This document shows, one piece after another, positions 32,302 to 44,918 of a stretch of DNA of 64,000 bases (position 1 is the stretch's first letter; every line of letters begins with the position of its first letter). Below the pieces are notes generated by a model that had not been told where the DNA came from, did not search any database, and saw nothing but the letters and a program-made list of their open reading frames with translations. Source of the stretch: Artocarpus heterophyllus. Taxonomy: Eukaryota > Streptophyta > Magnoliopsida > Rosales > Moraceae. The position numbers were made by a program, and so were the translations under genes. Where the stretch lies: positions 22,631,661 to 22,695,660 of the forward strand of contig CM046350.1 in NCBI GenBank assembly GCA_025403435.1, given 5' to 3'.

Positions 32302-35300
32302 ATGGCCACAATAGTTTCATCACCACCACCAGATATGGTGGTGAAGAAACGCTTCCTAGGGTTTCTGATATGGCAGTTCATCCCTTCCACCGCCATATTT
32401 CTCTTCTTCAAGACCTTACTATCTTCCCTCTCCCACAAACCCTCCCTCCTGACCGCCACAATCACCTTCTTCACCTTCCACCTCGCTCAGCTCCTCTTCT
32501 CCGCCTCCCTCTCCGTCGTCACCTCTCCCTGGCCTCACCGCCCCGCTCACCCCCTCCACCTCACCATCGCCCTCCTCAAGTTCCTCCTTGTCTCCGGCAG
32601 GCCGGGGACGCCGGAGTTTCGCCGCCGGGCTAGGGTCTCCCTCGGGTTCTTCTTTTTTGTTTCCGCGGCGGCGGCGTCGGGGCTCGTCGCGGCGGTGTCT
32701 GTTTGCTTGGTGGGGCCGCTCAGAGATTCCAATGATGGGTTGGTTGGGAGAGTGGGGTTTAGAGGTTTCGTGATGGGTTTGCTCTATGGACTGCATTTTG
32801 TTTATAATCGCCGTTGGATCTTGGAGTTTCCCATTATTCAGGTCAGTTTTCAAGTCTTGTATTCTATTTATTTACTTCTATTTAAGTTTTCGCATTTGTG
32901 ACCTGAAATTTGAATAAAATAGCAGGGATTGTTATGGCCGTTAGATACTAATATGTAGAGGATATTAAATGAGTTCTTGAACATTGATGTGAGTAGTTAG
33001 GTGTTTGTCAACGGACAATTGGAATTTAGTTAGAATAGTGGGGATTTTATTGTTGTTAAATATTAATGTGTAGAGCAGCTTAAAAGAGTTTTTGAACATC
33101 TTAGGCTAATGATATGAGAGTGCAACAGAAATGTTTTTTGTAAGTCTTGTTGTTTGTTATTTACTATCTTGGATTCATTTTGAAACTCTTAATTATGTTT
33201 GCTTGATCGTCTCATTAGCCATTGCTAAGATTAATATGTAACAAATGTCTCTCTAGTTGGGTCCTTCAGGTGGGCCTCAAATGTTTTTTTTTGGCTTTTC
33301 CCTTATTTTCAGTTTGGTATAATTATATCTGTATTGTATTTATAGCCTTTATTTATTTTCCATTCTAGTGTCAATTCTCTTTTCATGAAGCTTAACAAGT
33401 GGTTTGAAGCGTGGAAACTATGGTATTCAACCTGTGATTTTTTTAAAAGTTAATTTTGTTGTTTTTCCGAATTAGGGAAGCACTGTTTTAGTTTTGAATA
33501 GATTCTATTACTATGACTGTGCTGAAATCCCAAGGAGCTAAAAATAAGTTCTTTGAACATTTTACAAGCATACATAGAACAAAATAAGCTAAAACATGTG
33601 ATAGTAATTAGGCTTTTCTAAATGCATATACCAAGACTACGCTCACCTTAGTATGCTGCAATGTACTTGGTAGTTTGATTTAGGAAGTTATTTTATTTTA
33701 TTTGTTTTACTACGGGAGATGAAAATGGATTATGATCATGTGTTGATTTGGAAACTCCTGAAACTTCTATTCCGTCGGTGTTGGGTAATGCTTCATAATA
33801 TAGCAAGAAAAAAAGTTTTTAACAAGATTGTTAGCTTTAGCTAGTGATTGTTAGCTTTAGCTAGTGATTGTTTGTGCATGTTTTATCTTGACTTACATTT
33901 GTTTTTATAAACTGTTAGTTTAATATTCTTGGTACCTTTTCATTGTCCACCACCAGGATTATCGATGATGATTTTAATTGTTTGTATCGACAGCGCCCGC
34001 CTTTCTTCAGCTTCAAGATGGGGCTCCCACCAGCTACTACTCGAGCTTTAAAGCTTTCAGGTGCTGCTTACCTATTATCTACTGCCCCCATAATACTTCT
34101 GCCTGATCAATTTGCCAGCTATGTTACATTGGGAAAATTCATTGCTGAGCAAATTGTATTTTACCTGGGAAGTTTTGCGGTGTTTCTCAGCTGGGAATTA
34201 AGTTATTATTTACATCGGGTTGGTTCTCCTAGCACATTAACTTCATTCCTTTTTCTTTCCCCTTTCTCGTAGCATCTTTTTTACTGCTGATGGTTCATAG
34301 AAGTGTTGAATTTGATCTTAATGAAATTATAGGCAAATAAACTCGAGATAATATCTCTTTGTTTACTCTCTGCTCGGCCTGCTTTGACTTGAATTATAGG
34401 ACTGGAGTCCAAACAATTAGCTGTTTGCCTAATAGCTTAATCTATTTCTTTTTGGATGTTCAGTCATTGGGAGGAGCATTAAGAATAAGCATGCAGAGCG
34501 GCAGATGTTATTGAATAAAGTTCTAATATAGTTCTTGTCACTGTTTTTTCTTCCAATATTCTCGTATTCTGTTGGTTAGATTTCTTGTTATTTGATCAAA
34601 TTCAGTTATGGTAAAGAATATTTCTTGTGCAATGCTGCTTTCCTATTTTGTGTTTATATGGTGTATATGGCATCATGGTAGAGAAATTGCACAGAGCCTT
34701 CTTTCCTTGGAGTTACTCTTCACTTTGCAGTTATTATGTGAATTCTTGATTTTTGTCATATTTATTTACTTTTTTCGTTCTAATATTTTGTATTTTTTCA
34801 ACACATATCTATGATATCTATACAGTGTAATCTTGGCATGTTTATTTCTTTCAAGTGAATGTTGAAAAGACTGGTATAAACTAGTATTCAGCAGGTTCTA
34901 TTATAGACGAAACAATTGTGATTTGTGATGGTCAAAGTTATAATTTGGGGTACAAGAAGAGTAACGTGTCAATGTTTTCCTGGTTATAAATTTTTGTGCA
35001 TCATTATAGATTATAGATACACAATGCAATGCATGTCATGCATAATAGTAACAAGTCTTGTTTGTTTGAGTGCTTCAGCAGTTGTGTTTACATGCGCCTA
35101 GCATATGGTATATTTAATTTTATGATCATATTTTGCGATGATGACCACGTAGTGTTCTCTTCTTGTCTGCAGTTCATTGATCTAATTATTTGGTTGTCAA
35201 TAACGTGAATAGCTTCCGATTGATGTAGATAATTTAATTCGTGTTGTGTACTAATACTATATGTCAGGAAGATTAGAGAATATCTTTAAGTCCCTACATT

Positions 35301-38300
35301 TTAATTAAGTTTGATAGCCCATAGGTTTTGATTTAGTTAATGAGAACTTAGTTGCACATAATAGTGGGATTAATTATTTTAGATGATTTTAGATGTTTTT
35401 TGTCTAATATCTGGGTTGAATGTTAATATAATTTATTGATAATTTTAGATGTTTTCTATCTAATCTCTGGGTTGAAGATAAATTTGGACAAGAGTTATTT
35501 TGGGGTTTAATTTGGATGAAGGAAGGTTGGCTGGTCTTGTGGGAGTTGTTGGTTGTGATGTCGGATCTTGGCCGGTTAAATACCTGGAGCTGCCACTAAG
35601 GGATAATCCTATTTATTGTTCGTTTTGGGAGCCGGTTATCTCTAAGGCGGCTAACAGGTTGGATGGATGGAAAAAGGCATTTTTGTCCAAAGGAGGTAGG
35701 TTAACGTTAATTCAATCAGTTTTGTCCTCATTGCCCATTGATTATTTGTCTGTGTTTTGGATTACTGTTGGGGTGGCTAAGGAGATTGAGAAACTTATGA
35801 GGGATTTCTTGTGAGAGGATTTTTCAGAAGAACAAGGTTCGCATTTGGTAGCTTGGGATAAGGTTTGCTTGCCAAAGAGGTTCGGTGGTCTGGGTATTGG
35901 GAGTTTGAGGAAACGGAACAAGGCCATTTGGGCTAAATGGTTGTGGCGATTTCTTTTGGAGTAGAACCTATTGTGGTATAAAGTAATTAATGGTAGGTAT
36001 GGTTTGAATGCAAATAGGTGGGACTCAAGGGATGCGGGTAGAGCTACATTTAGAAGCCCATGGAAGTCAATACAAATCTGTGGCTGAAGGTTTTTTTCAA
36101 CAAGTTCAATGGAAAGTTGGTTCCAGTGATTCCATAAGATTCTGGGAAGACAATTGGTGTGTGGATCCATTGTTGAAGGAGAGATTCCCGGCATTGTATA
36201 ATTTATCTTCATCTCATGAGTAGCCTATTGCTAATTTCATCTCGGAAGGGCAAGTTTGGGACTTCAATTTTCAAAGGGGGTTGATGGATAGGGAGCTGAA
36301 TGAAGTTTTGGAGTTGACATCAATTTTGGAGAGGGTTGTAATTAGGAATGGTGTCCCTGATTTGAGGATATGGTGGCCAAATGCTAATCGTTAATTTACC
36401 GTGAAGTCATTCTTCTCTTGCTTAGCGTTTCCATCTTCTTCTAATCCCTTCCCGTTTTTAAATTTTATTTGGAAAACCAAGGTTCCTTCTAAAGTTCGAG
36501 TTTATTTGCTCTTGACAAACTGAATACTCATGACTTAATGCAGCGCAGGATCCCCTTTGTCTCGATTTCTCCCGGCTAGTGTTTTCTATGTCAAAGTAAT
36601 GAAGAAACAACCAATCATCTTTTCCTTCACTGTCCTTTCTCTTGGCAGATTTGGCCTAAGTTTTTGAAAGAATTTGGTTTTGTTTGGGTAATTCCCCAAG
36701 ATTGCAAGGACCTTCTCCACATTCCTTGATAGGCCTCCGGTTTTTTTACCTATGCAAGAAGGGTCATTGCAAAGAAAAAGGAGGGAACAATTGTAGGTGT
36801 AACGTAGGGGACGATGGCTCCTGTGGGTGAGATAGTTGATGGTTAACAAGTGGCTATTGGGAATTGGGTCCTGGGTTTTGGGAGAGCATGGAAGGTGTGA
36901 CGCATATGGGAATAATAGACAGTTAGTTAGCTGCCTTGAGGGAATAAATATTAGTGAGTGAGGAGTGGGTTGTTTTTTATCGATTTTTTTTTTGGATTGT
37001 ATCTCGGCGAGATTTGGGAGAGCAGAGGACCTCTCGAATGGCCCCACTATCCTTGTTTCTTTTCCTTTCTGTTTAATTCAATAAAATAGTGATCGATCCT
37101 TGTTCCCTATTCTCTGTTTTTCTGGTAATTTGTGTTAGATACTATCATTTGGTATCAGAGTGAAAACCTGGGAATGGCGGGGAAGAAAGGTGAGGAGCGA
37201 TTGGAGGAGCGTTTGGACGCTATCAAAGGAGAGCTACAAAGGGAGTTTGAGTCAGTCCGATAGGATTTGCAAAAATTCCTAAGCTAGAGCAAAATGTGGA
37301 GGAGATTCTAGGTAAGTTGGGGGAGTTGTTGAAGCAGGAGGAGGCCACAGAACCACCTCGAAACCCGGTGATGCGGGAGCCAACGGTGGTGCAAATGGTG
37401 TTGTCGGAAGGTTTTGGAGATTGTGAAGTGGGAGCTCGGGATGGTGCTTACCGATCGGACACTCGAGTTTGGCGTGTGGAGATGCTGGTCTTTGATGGGA
37501 CAAACCCATATGGATGGATCTTTAGGGCGGAGGGGTTCTTCTCTCTGAATCGGATGGGGGAGTCGGAGAAACTTGATGTGGTAGTGGTTAGTCTCGATGG
37601 CGAAGCGTTGGCATGGTTTCAATGGGAGATGGCCGGTGGGCGATCCGTAGCTGGGTAGAGCTGAAGTCGATCGTGGAGCGGTTTTGTTCGACACAAGAGA
37701 GGAGTCTTTGTGAGAAATTTTTTGGCTTTGACGCAAGAAACCACCGCTAGCGCTGCTTGATTTTTCTCAGCCTTTTGTCTAGGAAACGAACGGCTCTGGT
37801 GTTGGAATGGGCATAGTTAAGCAAAACAATTAACCAATTGCCTACCACGGCCAGGTGTTTCCCTCATTGGCACGCCACAAGTCTGTTTATGAGCGGGAAT
37901 TGATCGCCATTGTCAAGGCGGTTCAAAAGTGGTGATCCTACTTGTTGGGGCGTCATTTTGTAATTTGGACTGACCAAAGAAGCCTACGGTTCCTATTGGA
38001 GCTGCGATTGATGAGTGAGGAGTACCAAAAGTAGCTTTCCAAATTGATGGGGTATAATTTTGAGATACACTGCAAGCCTAGTTTGGAGAATAAAGCAGCG
38101 GATGCCCTCTCCCGCATGCCTATGGGACCTGAGTTATCTGAACTCTCAGCTCCAGCCTTGGTCAATACTGATGAGTTGCATCAGCAGGTGCTACCGGATG
38201 ACAAACTAGCAAAGATTTGGGCTGATTTACAGAAGGGCATAGCTTCCCACTCAGGGTTCACAATTGAACATGGCAGATTGTTGTTTGAAGGTCGGTTGGT

Positions 38301-41300
38301 TGTCTTAGGAGGTTCGCCGATTGTGCAAACGCTTCTTAAGACTTACCATGATGGGGTTGTGGGCGGACACTCGGGGGTTTTGAAGACATACAGAAGGCGC
38401 GCGAATGACTGGCTTGGGTTTGGCCTTAAGAAAGATGCAGTGGATTATGTGGTCAAATGTGAAGTATGTCAGCGCCACAAGTATTCGATTTTGGCTCTGA
38501 GCAGGCTTTTACAGCCATTGTTGCTGCCCGATAAAGTTTGGGAGGATTTGTCAATGGACTTTGTGGAACGGCTGCCTAAGTTTAAGGGTTTCGACATTAT
38601 TTTGGCGGTAGTCGATCATCTTAGCAATGACAACCATTTCATACTGTTGAAACACCCCTTCAGCGCCTCCATTGTGGCTCCAGCTTTCTTTAGGGAGGTA
38701 GTTCGGCTGCACGGTGTGCCTTGTTCTATGGTGTTTGATCGTGACAGGGTATTTTTGAGCGCTTTCTGGACTGAGCTCTTTAAGCAGATGGGCACTGCTT
38801 TGGCTCGGAGTACATCATGCCACCCGCAGACGGATGGGTAGACTGAAGTAGTGAACTGAAGCCTGGAGATGTACTTGCGGTGTTTTTCCTTGGATAAGCC
38901 TCGTCAGTGGGCGCGTTGGCTGCTGTGGGTTGAATTTTGGTACAACACCTCTTTTCACTCGGCCACTTGGATGACCCCTTTTCGATCCGCCTCCATTGAT
39001 TCGTTGCAATTTGGGAGACTCATTAGTAGATGAGGTGGACAAGCAGTTGGCTGAACAGGATGCTATGCTTGATGTTCTTAAGGGCAACTTGTTACAGCTC
39101 AACAGAAGATAAAGGCTTGGGCAGATGGTAAAAGGCATGAGACTTTTGAATTAGGAGAATTTTTGTATCTTAAGCTATGGCCTTACCACTGACGTTCTTT
39201 GGCTCTCCGCCGCAATGAGAAGTTGGATCCCCATTTCTGTGGGCCTTATGAGATACTTGCTCGGGTTGGTTAGGTGGCGTATCGTCTCAAGTTGCCTGTT
39301 GTGGCGGCAATCCACCTAGTTTTCCATGTCTTGTAGCTGCGCCGGGCTTTGGGGAAGTTCCAAACCGCCACTCCTATTCTTGCATAGTTCTTTGCAGAAT
39401 TGAAATAGAAAGTTGAACCTGCAGTTGAAGCTTCATGGCTCCTCTTCCTCCTTGGAATTGCTCATTCGTTGGACCAATTTAACAGCCCATGATGACTCTT
39501 GGGAGTTGTTTGATGGCCTCAACGCCACATTTCCTCAATTCCACCTTGAGGACAAGGTGCACCTCTAGGGAGGGGGTATTGGTAGGCCTTTGGTTCGTTT
39601 TACCTATGCAAGAAGGGTCATTGCGAAGAAAAAGGAGGGAACAGGTGTAGATGCAACACAGGGGATGATGGCTTCTGTGGTTGAGATAGCTGACGGTTGA
39701 TAAGTGGCTATTGGGGATTGGGTCCTAGGATTTGGGAGAGCATGGAAGGTGTGACGCAAATGGGAATAACAGACTGTTAGTTAGCTGCCTTGAGGGAATA
39801 AATATTAGCGAATGAGGAGAGGGTTGTTTTTTATCAATCATTTTTCTGGATTGTATCTCAGTGAGATTTGGGAGAGCAGAGAACCTCTTGAATGTCCCCA
39901 CTATCCTTGTTTCTTTCCCTTTCCGTTTAAGTCAATAAAACAGTGATCGATCCTTTCCTTGTTCCCTATTCTCTGTTTTTCTGGTAATTTGGGAAAATTT
40001 TGTGTAGAAACGCCATTTTAGCTACTTTTTGGGGTATTTGGTTGGAAAGGAATGATAGGATTTTCCATGATATTAAGGAAGAAAGTCTAGGTTTATGGGA
40101 TAGCATTAAAGTTTGGGTTTCTTCGTGGGTCTATAGGGATAAAGAGTTTGGTAGTCCAATTTTCTCAGAGTTGGTTAGGGACTGGGCCCTTTTTTTGTAA
40201 TATTTCAATCATGATTTGTGGGGAAATCTCTTCCTCTGATTTTTGTACTGTTTGGTTCTTATTCTAATAAACTCAGTTTCTTCTTCTTCATCTTCTTCAA
40301 AAAGAAAAAAAAAAAAAGAAGGAAAAATAAGTGGGAGAACACCTGCATGTGTGTCTTACAGTTTGCTAACTTGTTGGTCTTATAGTCACGCCTACTGCTT
40401 TATCTTCCTATTGCCATTAAACATTTTAGTTAAAACATTCTTTTGATTTTCTTGGGGGAATTAGAATTTTCCTGATGGATGATTTTTTTGGCCGTTGAAA
40501 CAATTGGATAAGCACACCAGGTCTTCTAAAGTCTTTTTTCTTTCTTCTCTAATATTGTTTCATATCTTTTGGTGTATTAGGTGTTGCATACAAAGAGGTT
40601 CATATTTGCACCACCGAAAGGATCAGCTGCTGCAGAAACAAATCCAAGTGAGCCTCTCCTTGCAGCACTGGAGGAGAGCAACCCAAGTTCTCTTCTTCAG
40701 TATCTTGCATACCTCGATCTCTGCATGGTTTGTGAGAATAATGTTGACATATGGCGGAGGGCAGCTTTTTTCGAAGAAAGTGGCGAGACTTACAAAAGAG
40801 TGATAGCAGTGGCCTTGAGGCCTCTGGAGCAGCTTGCATCTAGACTAGGTGAAGCTTTGGATAGTTCTAGTGACAAAAATTCCCAATTATCAAATCAGTT
40901 GCGTTCTCCAACTGACGTAAAACTGGATCCAAATTGCGATGAACTGCTAAACAATTTCCAGGTAAATAAGTACTCTAGTCGACTACTCTTGCGGGCAGGC
41001 ATCTCTTTTTAAGGTCATGTATTTGTTTAATTAAAACAAGAAGATGATAAAACCTTGGGACTTTTAAACTTTTATGATAAAAGATTATTTGTCTGCTACA
41101 TACTTTCATGAGTTATCAGTGACCCCAAAATTAGCCAAAATGTATGAATTGATACTGCATGAATAATCTAATGTTCTTTCGTGTGCAGCTATATTCTTGG
41201 TGTGCCAGAATCGCCGCCTCACTGACCGCACGTTCTCATGAGGAGGATAGGTTTGGCATGGCGCAGCTCTCTGGTAGTAATGCAGCCGTGGTCTCTACAC

Positions 41301-41656
41301 TAGTTTCTTGCCTTCTTGCCGTCGAATCATTCATGGGGAAGAATATCAACGTGCAATCTCCAAATAACTTGATGGGACCAGCTGGTATTAAATGGGCAAC
41401 GTCAAGCATGAGAAGAACAGACATTGGCATGCGCAAAAAGAGAGGTGGCCCTGTACATTCCAAAGCCTACGCCATTGCTGATGTTCTAAAGACCGCTGTC
41501 TACCAGATTGTGTATGCTTTCCACGACGAAATGGTGGCTAGTGCTAAAGCAGGCATTCTCGAGAAGGATTGGATCATTTCCAGTAAGCCTCCTCTCGGCA
41601 GCTGCGAGGTGCTTATGCATAAACTCCAGCTCTTCTTGGATTTTCGAGCCACTTAA
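32302..41656 (+). CDS. Nucleoporin NDC1 homologue (four exons)
   Basis: Four exons join in phase 0: 32302-32841, 33994-34218, 40581-40961 and 41189-41656, giving 537 residues. All introns are GT-AG (cag|gtcagt, gacag|cgc, cgg|gttggt, tattag|gtg, ccag|gtaaat, tgcag|cta). Exons 1 and 2 encode about six hydrophobic segments (near residues 20-42, 50-72, 112-137, 152-168, 198-217, 228-253), as expected of the NDC1 membrane domain. The C-terminal half is soluble and helical, with plant-conserved stretches such as [45 protein letters not shown] and [19 protein letters not shown]1 is an integral pore-membrane nucleoporin that anchors the nuclear pore complex in the envelope. The start is the first ATG in good context (cagaaATGGCC). 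Intron 2 is about 6.4 kb because it carries a LINE and a Gypsy element; no exon is broken. The gene looks intact. Confidence 0.9.
36727..37147 (+). repeat. 5' LTR of the intronic Gypsy element
   Basis: Begins TGATAGGCCTCC, ends AGATACTATCA and is repeated at 39580-39991. It contains an AATAAA-type signal (37079-37085) and short 3' region. Confidence 0.82.
37174..37735 (+). pseudogene. Gypsy gag remnant in NDC1 intron 2
   Basis: Starts [20 protein letters not shown] at 37174, stops after ~30 codons, and continues in another frame (37296-37658) with the retrotransposon gag motif [20 protein letters not shown] and [12 protein letters not shown]. The following [13 protein letters not shown] text is frameshifted. 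Capsid function is lost. Confidence 0.8.
37770..39570 (+). pseudogene. Gypsy RNase H-integrase remnant in NDC1 intron 2
   Basis: RNase H end: [14 protein letters not shown] and [12 protein letters not shown]. The long frame 38044-38841 covers the RNase H tail ([11 protein letters not shown]), the integrase zinc domain ([12 protein letters not shown] ... CEVCQRHK) and the catalytic core. The first Asp is in [10 protein letters not shown] and the second in [14 protein letters not shown] then replaces the Gln of HPQTDGQ just before the expected catalytic Glu (TEVVN). Later pieces ([32 protein letters not shown]) show the integrase C-terminal fold. A chromodomain is not clearly readable. Multiple stops make it non-functional. 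Confidence 0.87.
39580..39991 (+). repeat. 3' LTR of the intronic Gypsy element
   Basis: Direct repeat of 36727-37147, starting TGGTAGGCCTTTGG right after the PPT. It stops matching at GGTAATTTG, about 16 bp short of the 5' LTR end, where LINE sequence resumes. Confidence 0.82.
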
Positions 41657-42361
41657 CTGCTAGTTTGGTGGGGGGTTCAAAACGTGCTGTGTTCTTTCTT
41701 TCCCCTCTCACCTTCACTTGTACGCTCTCCAAGTGTGAAATTGGGTCCTTTTAATCCAGAGGAGTCGAAAAAGTTGGGAACATGAAGGAAACTATATCAA
41801 TTTTGCTTTAAAAGAGGATGTCCGAGGTCGATTTTAGACCGTCTGATCCATGGCATTTTATCTATCTCACAACGCACATATATTTTAGTTGGCTATTTAA
41901 GGAGGTTTTTTAGACTAGGAGGCTTTGAGGTTTCAATCTGCGATTTGATTTGCGTGGTGATTTTTTTTTTTTTTGATATATTTGCGTGGTGCATTTAATG
42001 GAAGAAAAACCTTGCAAACAATATTCCAAAAAAAAAAAGGTAACATAAACCGAGTGTAACCATAGGATACACGGGGAGAAGAGTGCTTTTCGTGCTCAAA
42101 AATCGTTTGAGAGGTTTGCCCTAACACAAGATTTGCGCATCAATTTAACATTTACCAATTCAAAAAAAAAGTTAAAGGAAACAACGGACCAAACTGGACC
42201 ATGCAAACAAGAGTATATGTGGGCTCGAAGCCAAGAAACAATATTGTAGGCCCAGTTCAAGGGAGAAATGAAGAAAAAAAAACAAGAAAAAAAAAAAGAA
42301 AAAAAGATTTGGCTTACGCGCAACAAGTTACAAAATTTACAGCTATGATACCATAACACAT
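41657..42361. other. NDC1 3' flank
   Basis: Presumed 3' UTR and downstream spacer. It has A/T-rich runs near 41950-41975 and 42265-42305 and no clear polyadenylation hexamer close to the stop. Nothing else was recognised. Confidence 0.4.
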
Positions 42362-42600
42362 AATCAATCTATTCTAAAAGCTTGAGTTATTAGAAAGTGA
42401 ACCAACATTAGTGTTATATACTAACACAGCACATCTATTAAATTTTTTTATTTTATTTTTTCACCAAAGCATTCGAAATAAATTAAAATTAAAGGGGACA
42501 ACTATATGGTTTTCTTGTAGTGCTTAGTTCAAGTGTGAATTGAAATGAAGGCATACTATTGGGAATCTCATCGCAATATTTGTGAGTAAAAGTGTTTATT
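42362..42600 (+). repeat. Dispersed repeat, inverted copy of 54415-55030 without MITE
   Basis: Shares AATCAATCTATTCTAAAAGC, ACAACTATATGGTTTTCTTG and GAATTGAAATGAAGGCATAC (reverse-complemented) with 54742-55030. Its CTATTGGGAATCTCATCGCA is the unoccupied form of the site where a CACTA MITE sits in the other copy. Confidence 0.7.
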
Positions 42601-44918
42601 TTTATTTTTTCATGTTTGGTTGATCGTAAACTCAAGCTCAACATGGCCCAAATAGGTGCACAGAACCAAGCTACGGTTTGAAGATATTGGTATGTCGTGA
42701 TTGGGAAGGCCGAAGAATATAAACATGCATTTTTACTCGATCAAATTAGAGACCTTTCACCTTTAAGGGAGGCTTTGACCGATGAAGAATTAGAATATTG
42801 TGGGTGTGCAATAATCAGATCAAAATATATCCTATATTCCGTTAGCCCAATGCTAACAAAATCCAAGTATGCTCAACCTGCCCAAAATAAAATCCTATAA
42901 AATAGTAGTAGCACAAACCCTTCTCCCTCATGCTCACTTTTAGATGTGAGGCTATAGGCCTATCACTAGTACAAAATGTGAAAAGCACTCCACTATAAGG
43001 AAGAATTTGAAAAAAGGGCAAAAAAAAATTATTAATTAAGGAAATGACCTCTTTTTTTTTTACATAAAAAATATGCTTTTCTAGGTAAGTAAACTGTCTC
43101 AGTTTTTTTCAGAAAAAAAGAAGAAAATAACTGTAATGAGGAGATGAACCTCAATAGAGTGAAAAGAAAAAAAACTGAAGCAGTTTTTATGCCCAAAAAG
43201 TATTTTTTTTACGTCAAAAAACTGTAAAAAAAAAAAACCATTTGCCCAAAATGACTTTTTCTTAAAGTCATTTTTTAAAATGCCCCCTCTATAAAGAAAA
43301 ATGCATAGAGCTGTTATTGGTGCTAAGTATTATCACAAATAAAAGATAGGTTTTATTTATAGGTGTCACATTATAGAACCTATTTTTTATTAATAGATGA
43401 TGCTTAAAATCACTTACGCTTTATAACAATGCTCCTATGTTATATGGCTCTTGTATGCTAAGGACCAAACGTGGTATCCTAAGGGAAGACTCCATTGGCG
43501 GCTCCTTAGACGTGGCTTATTGAGGAGCCAAAAGCTGACTGCATTAAAGTCCTAAAGACTTTTTGTAACCCATCTAGAGTACACCATACTTGGAATACAT
43601 CACCCGACCATGGTAGAGAGGTCCCTGACAATGAGTCTCAACGGGACTCATCAACCAAACTAGAAAATTCCTTTATTTAGTTTTCTCAAAACCCACCCCA
43701 TTACTATAAGTATCCCCCTTTTACACGGAAAAAAAAAAAAAAAACTGTAAGAAAATACTTAAGGCCTGGGGGCTAGCTTACGTAGGCCCTCAACTTTTCC
43801 ATACTTGAATCAAACTTACATGTAGCCCAATTTAAAAAATAAAATATTTTGTTGGGGTGAGTCATACTGGAGAACGAAATGATGGAAGATCAAGAGTTCT
43901 GTTAATACAATGAGATTTATTTTGAGTAAAATATTCATTTTGAATTTTATACATACAACTCTATTTTTTGAATTATGAGCTCATTTGATAACAGCCATTG
44001 GATATAAATTCAATGGTCCTTAGAACTTTCTCCACCAATGGAGAATTTTGTCATTCTCCACCGTAACTTTACCTTATCTTATTTATTACTCCTAAAAATA
44101 ATAAAAAAAAACAATACTTTGAATCAAAGCCAAATTAATATTTTGAAAATTATTTGACAAGATCTTTTCCCCTCAGTAATAGCTTGGATTATTTATTAAA
44201 ATCTATTTGTTTTTCCTCTCTCTCATTTTCTTGTAAAAAAGAAAGCATATACAATAATTTCTAGGGTAAAATGTAAAGTTATTGGTTAGATATGATTATT
44301 ATAACACTTTATTCCTTTTATTTTCATTGACATTCTATTGTGTTTGCTTCATTTGTTATAAGAAATAGACTCTTTTTGTCTAATATTTAGATGAAAATTC
44401 ATTGAATGTAGGATAGATATTTTAAGTGAATTAAAATCAATCTTTGTAAAGTAGTAAAGATAATTAATAGATGAATGATAGTTTACTTGTGTATAATAAT
44501 TAAAAAGAACAACTTGAATGGCCCTAATTAACAATAAAGTTATTGTACACGACTTTAGAGAATTAAAACTTATTAGAAGTAGTTATAGTATTTAATAATT
44601 ATTTACTTTGATTAAGTATTTGTTGTAGTCATTAGCCCCCCTCTCATCCAATTTCCTGCTTAGTCACTGACACTTGCACAAACAAAGAATCACTGGAATC
44701 AACTTACATCTTCACCGGCACTGTACCTCTCCACTAAGCTTTTGAAATACAAGGGTTTATAAAGTCTCTACAAAATAAAAAAAAAAATATGATTCTGAAT
44801 TGAAAGTTTGTTTAGAATCTGAAACTCTATGTAATTGTAGGGGTTTGCTTGGGTTTGGATTTCAAAGTTAAACTAACTATTTGTTGAAGATTGCTCCCAT
44901 AATTCATGGGTGTATAGG
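42601..44918. other. Intergenic DNA without a recognised gene
   Basis: AT-rich with poly-A runs (43170-43260, 43727-43743). The block 43450-43670 is more balanced in composition (tccattggcggctcctta, gggactcatcaacc) and may be an old LTR piece, but no termini are visible. The open frame 42697-42900 has no recognisable domain. Confidence 0.35.

Larger units (their letters stand above)
36727..39991 (+). mobile_element. Internally deleted Gypsy element inside the LINE
   Basis: Two LTRs of ~0.42 kb (36727-37147 and 39580-39991) share long stretches (ACCTATGCAAGAAGGGTCAT, GGGAGAGCATGGAAGGTGTG, CAATAAAA-TAGTGATCGATC). A TGGTATCAGAG PBS follows the first at 37150-37160, and an AGGGAGGGGGTA PPT precedes the second. 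gag is followed directly by the end of RT/RNase H, so protease and most of RT are deleted. The final ~16 bp of the LTR (ending ACTATCA in the 5' copy) are missing from the 3' copy, so no target duplication can be shown. Confidence 0.88.
35459..40316 (+). mobile_element. 5'-truncated LINE in NDC1 intron 2, split by a Gypsy element
   Basis: The left part (35459-36726) begins in RT just after the catalytic YADD region: [10 protein letters not shown], then [32 protein letters not shown] (35500-35814), then the C-terminal zf-RVT-like region ([16 protein letters not shown]). The right part (39992-40316) encodes the C-terminal tail ([17 protein letters not shown] ... [11 protein letters not shown], 40000-40200) and ends in an A-rich run at 40303-40318. 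Several frameshifts and stops occur. LINEs of this L1-like plant type copy themselves by target-primed reverse transcription and are often 5'-truncated, as here. No clean target duplication was identified. Confidence 0.85.

Noticed and set aside
32370..32853. Pro/His-rich and Arg/Glu-rich frames overlapping NDC1 exon 1
   Set aside because: Result from the GC-rich codon use of exon 1 in other frames; the NDC1 frame has conserved membrane segments and proper splice sites.
33943..34272. Reading NDC1 exon 2 as a stand-alone gene from an upstream start
   Set aside because: The first ~17 codons are intron sequence; an acceptor at 33993 and the phase with exon 1 fit a spliced exon.
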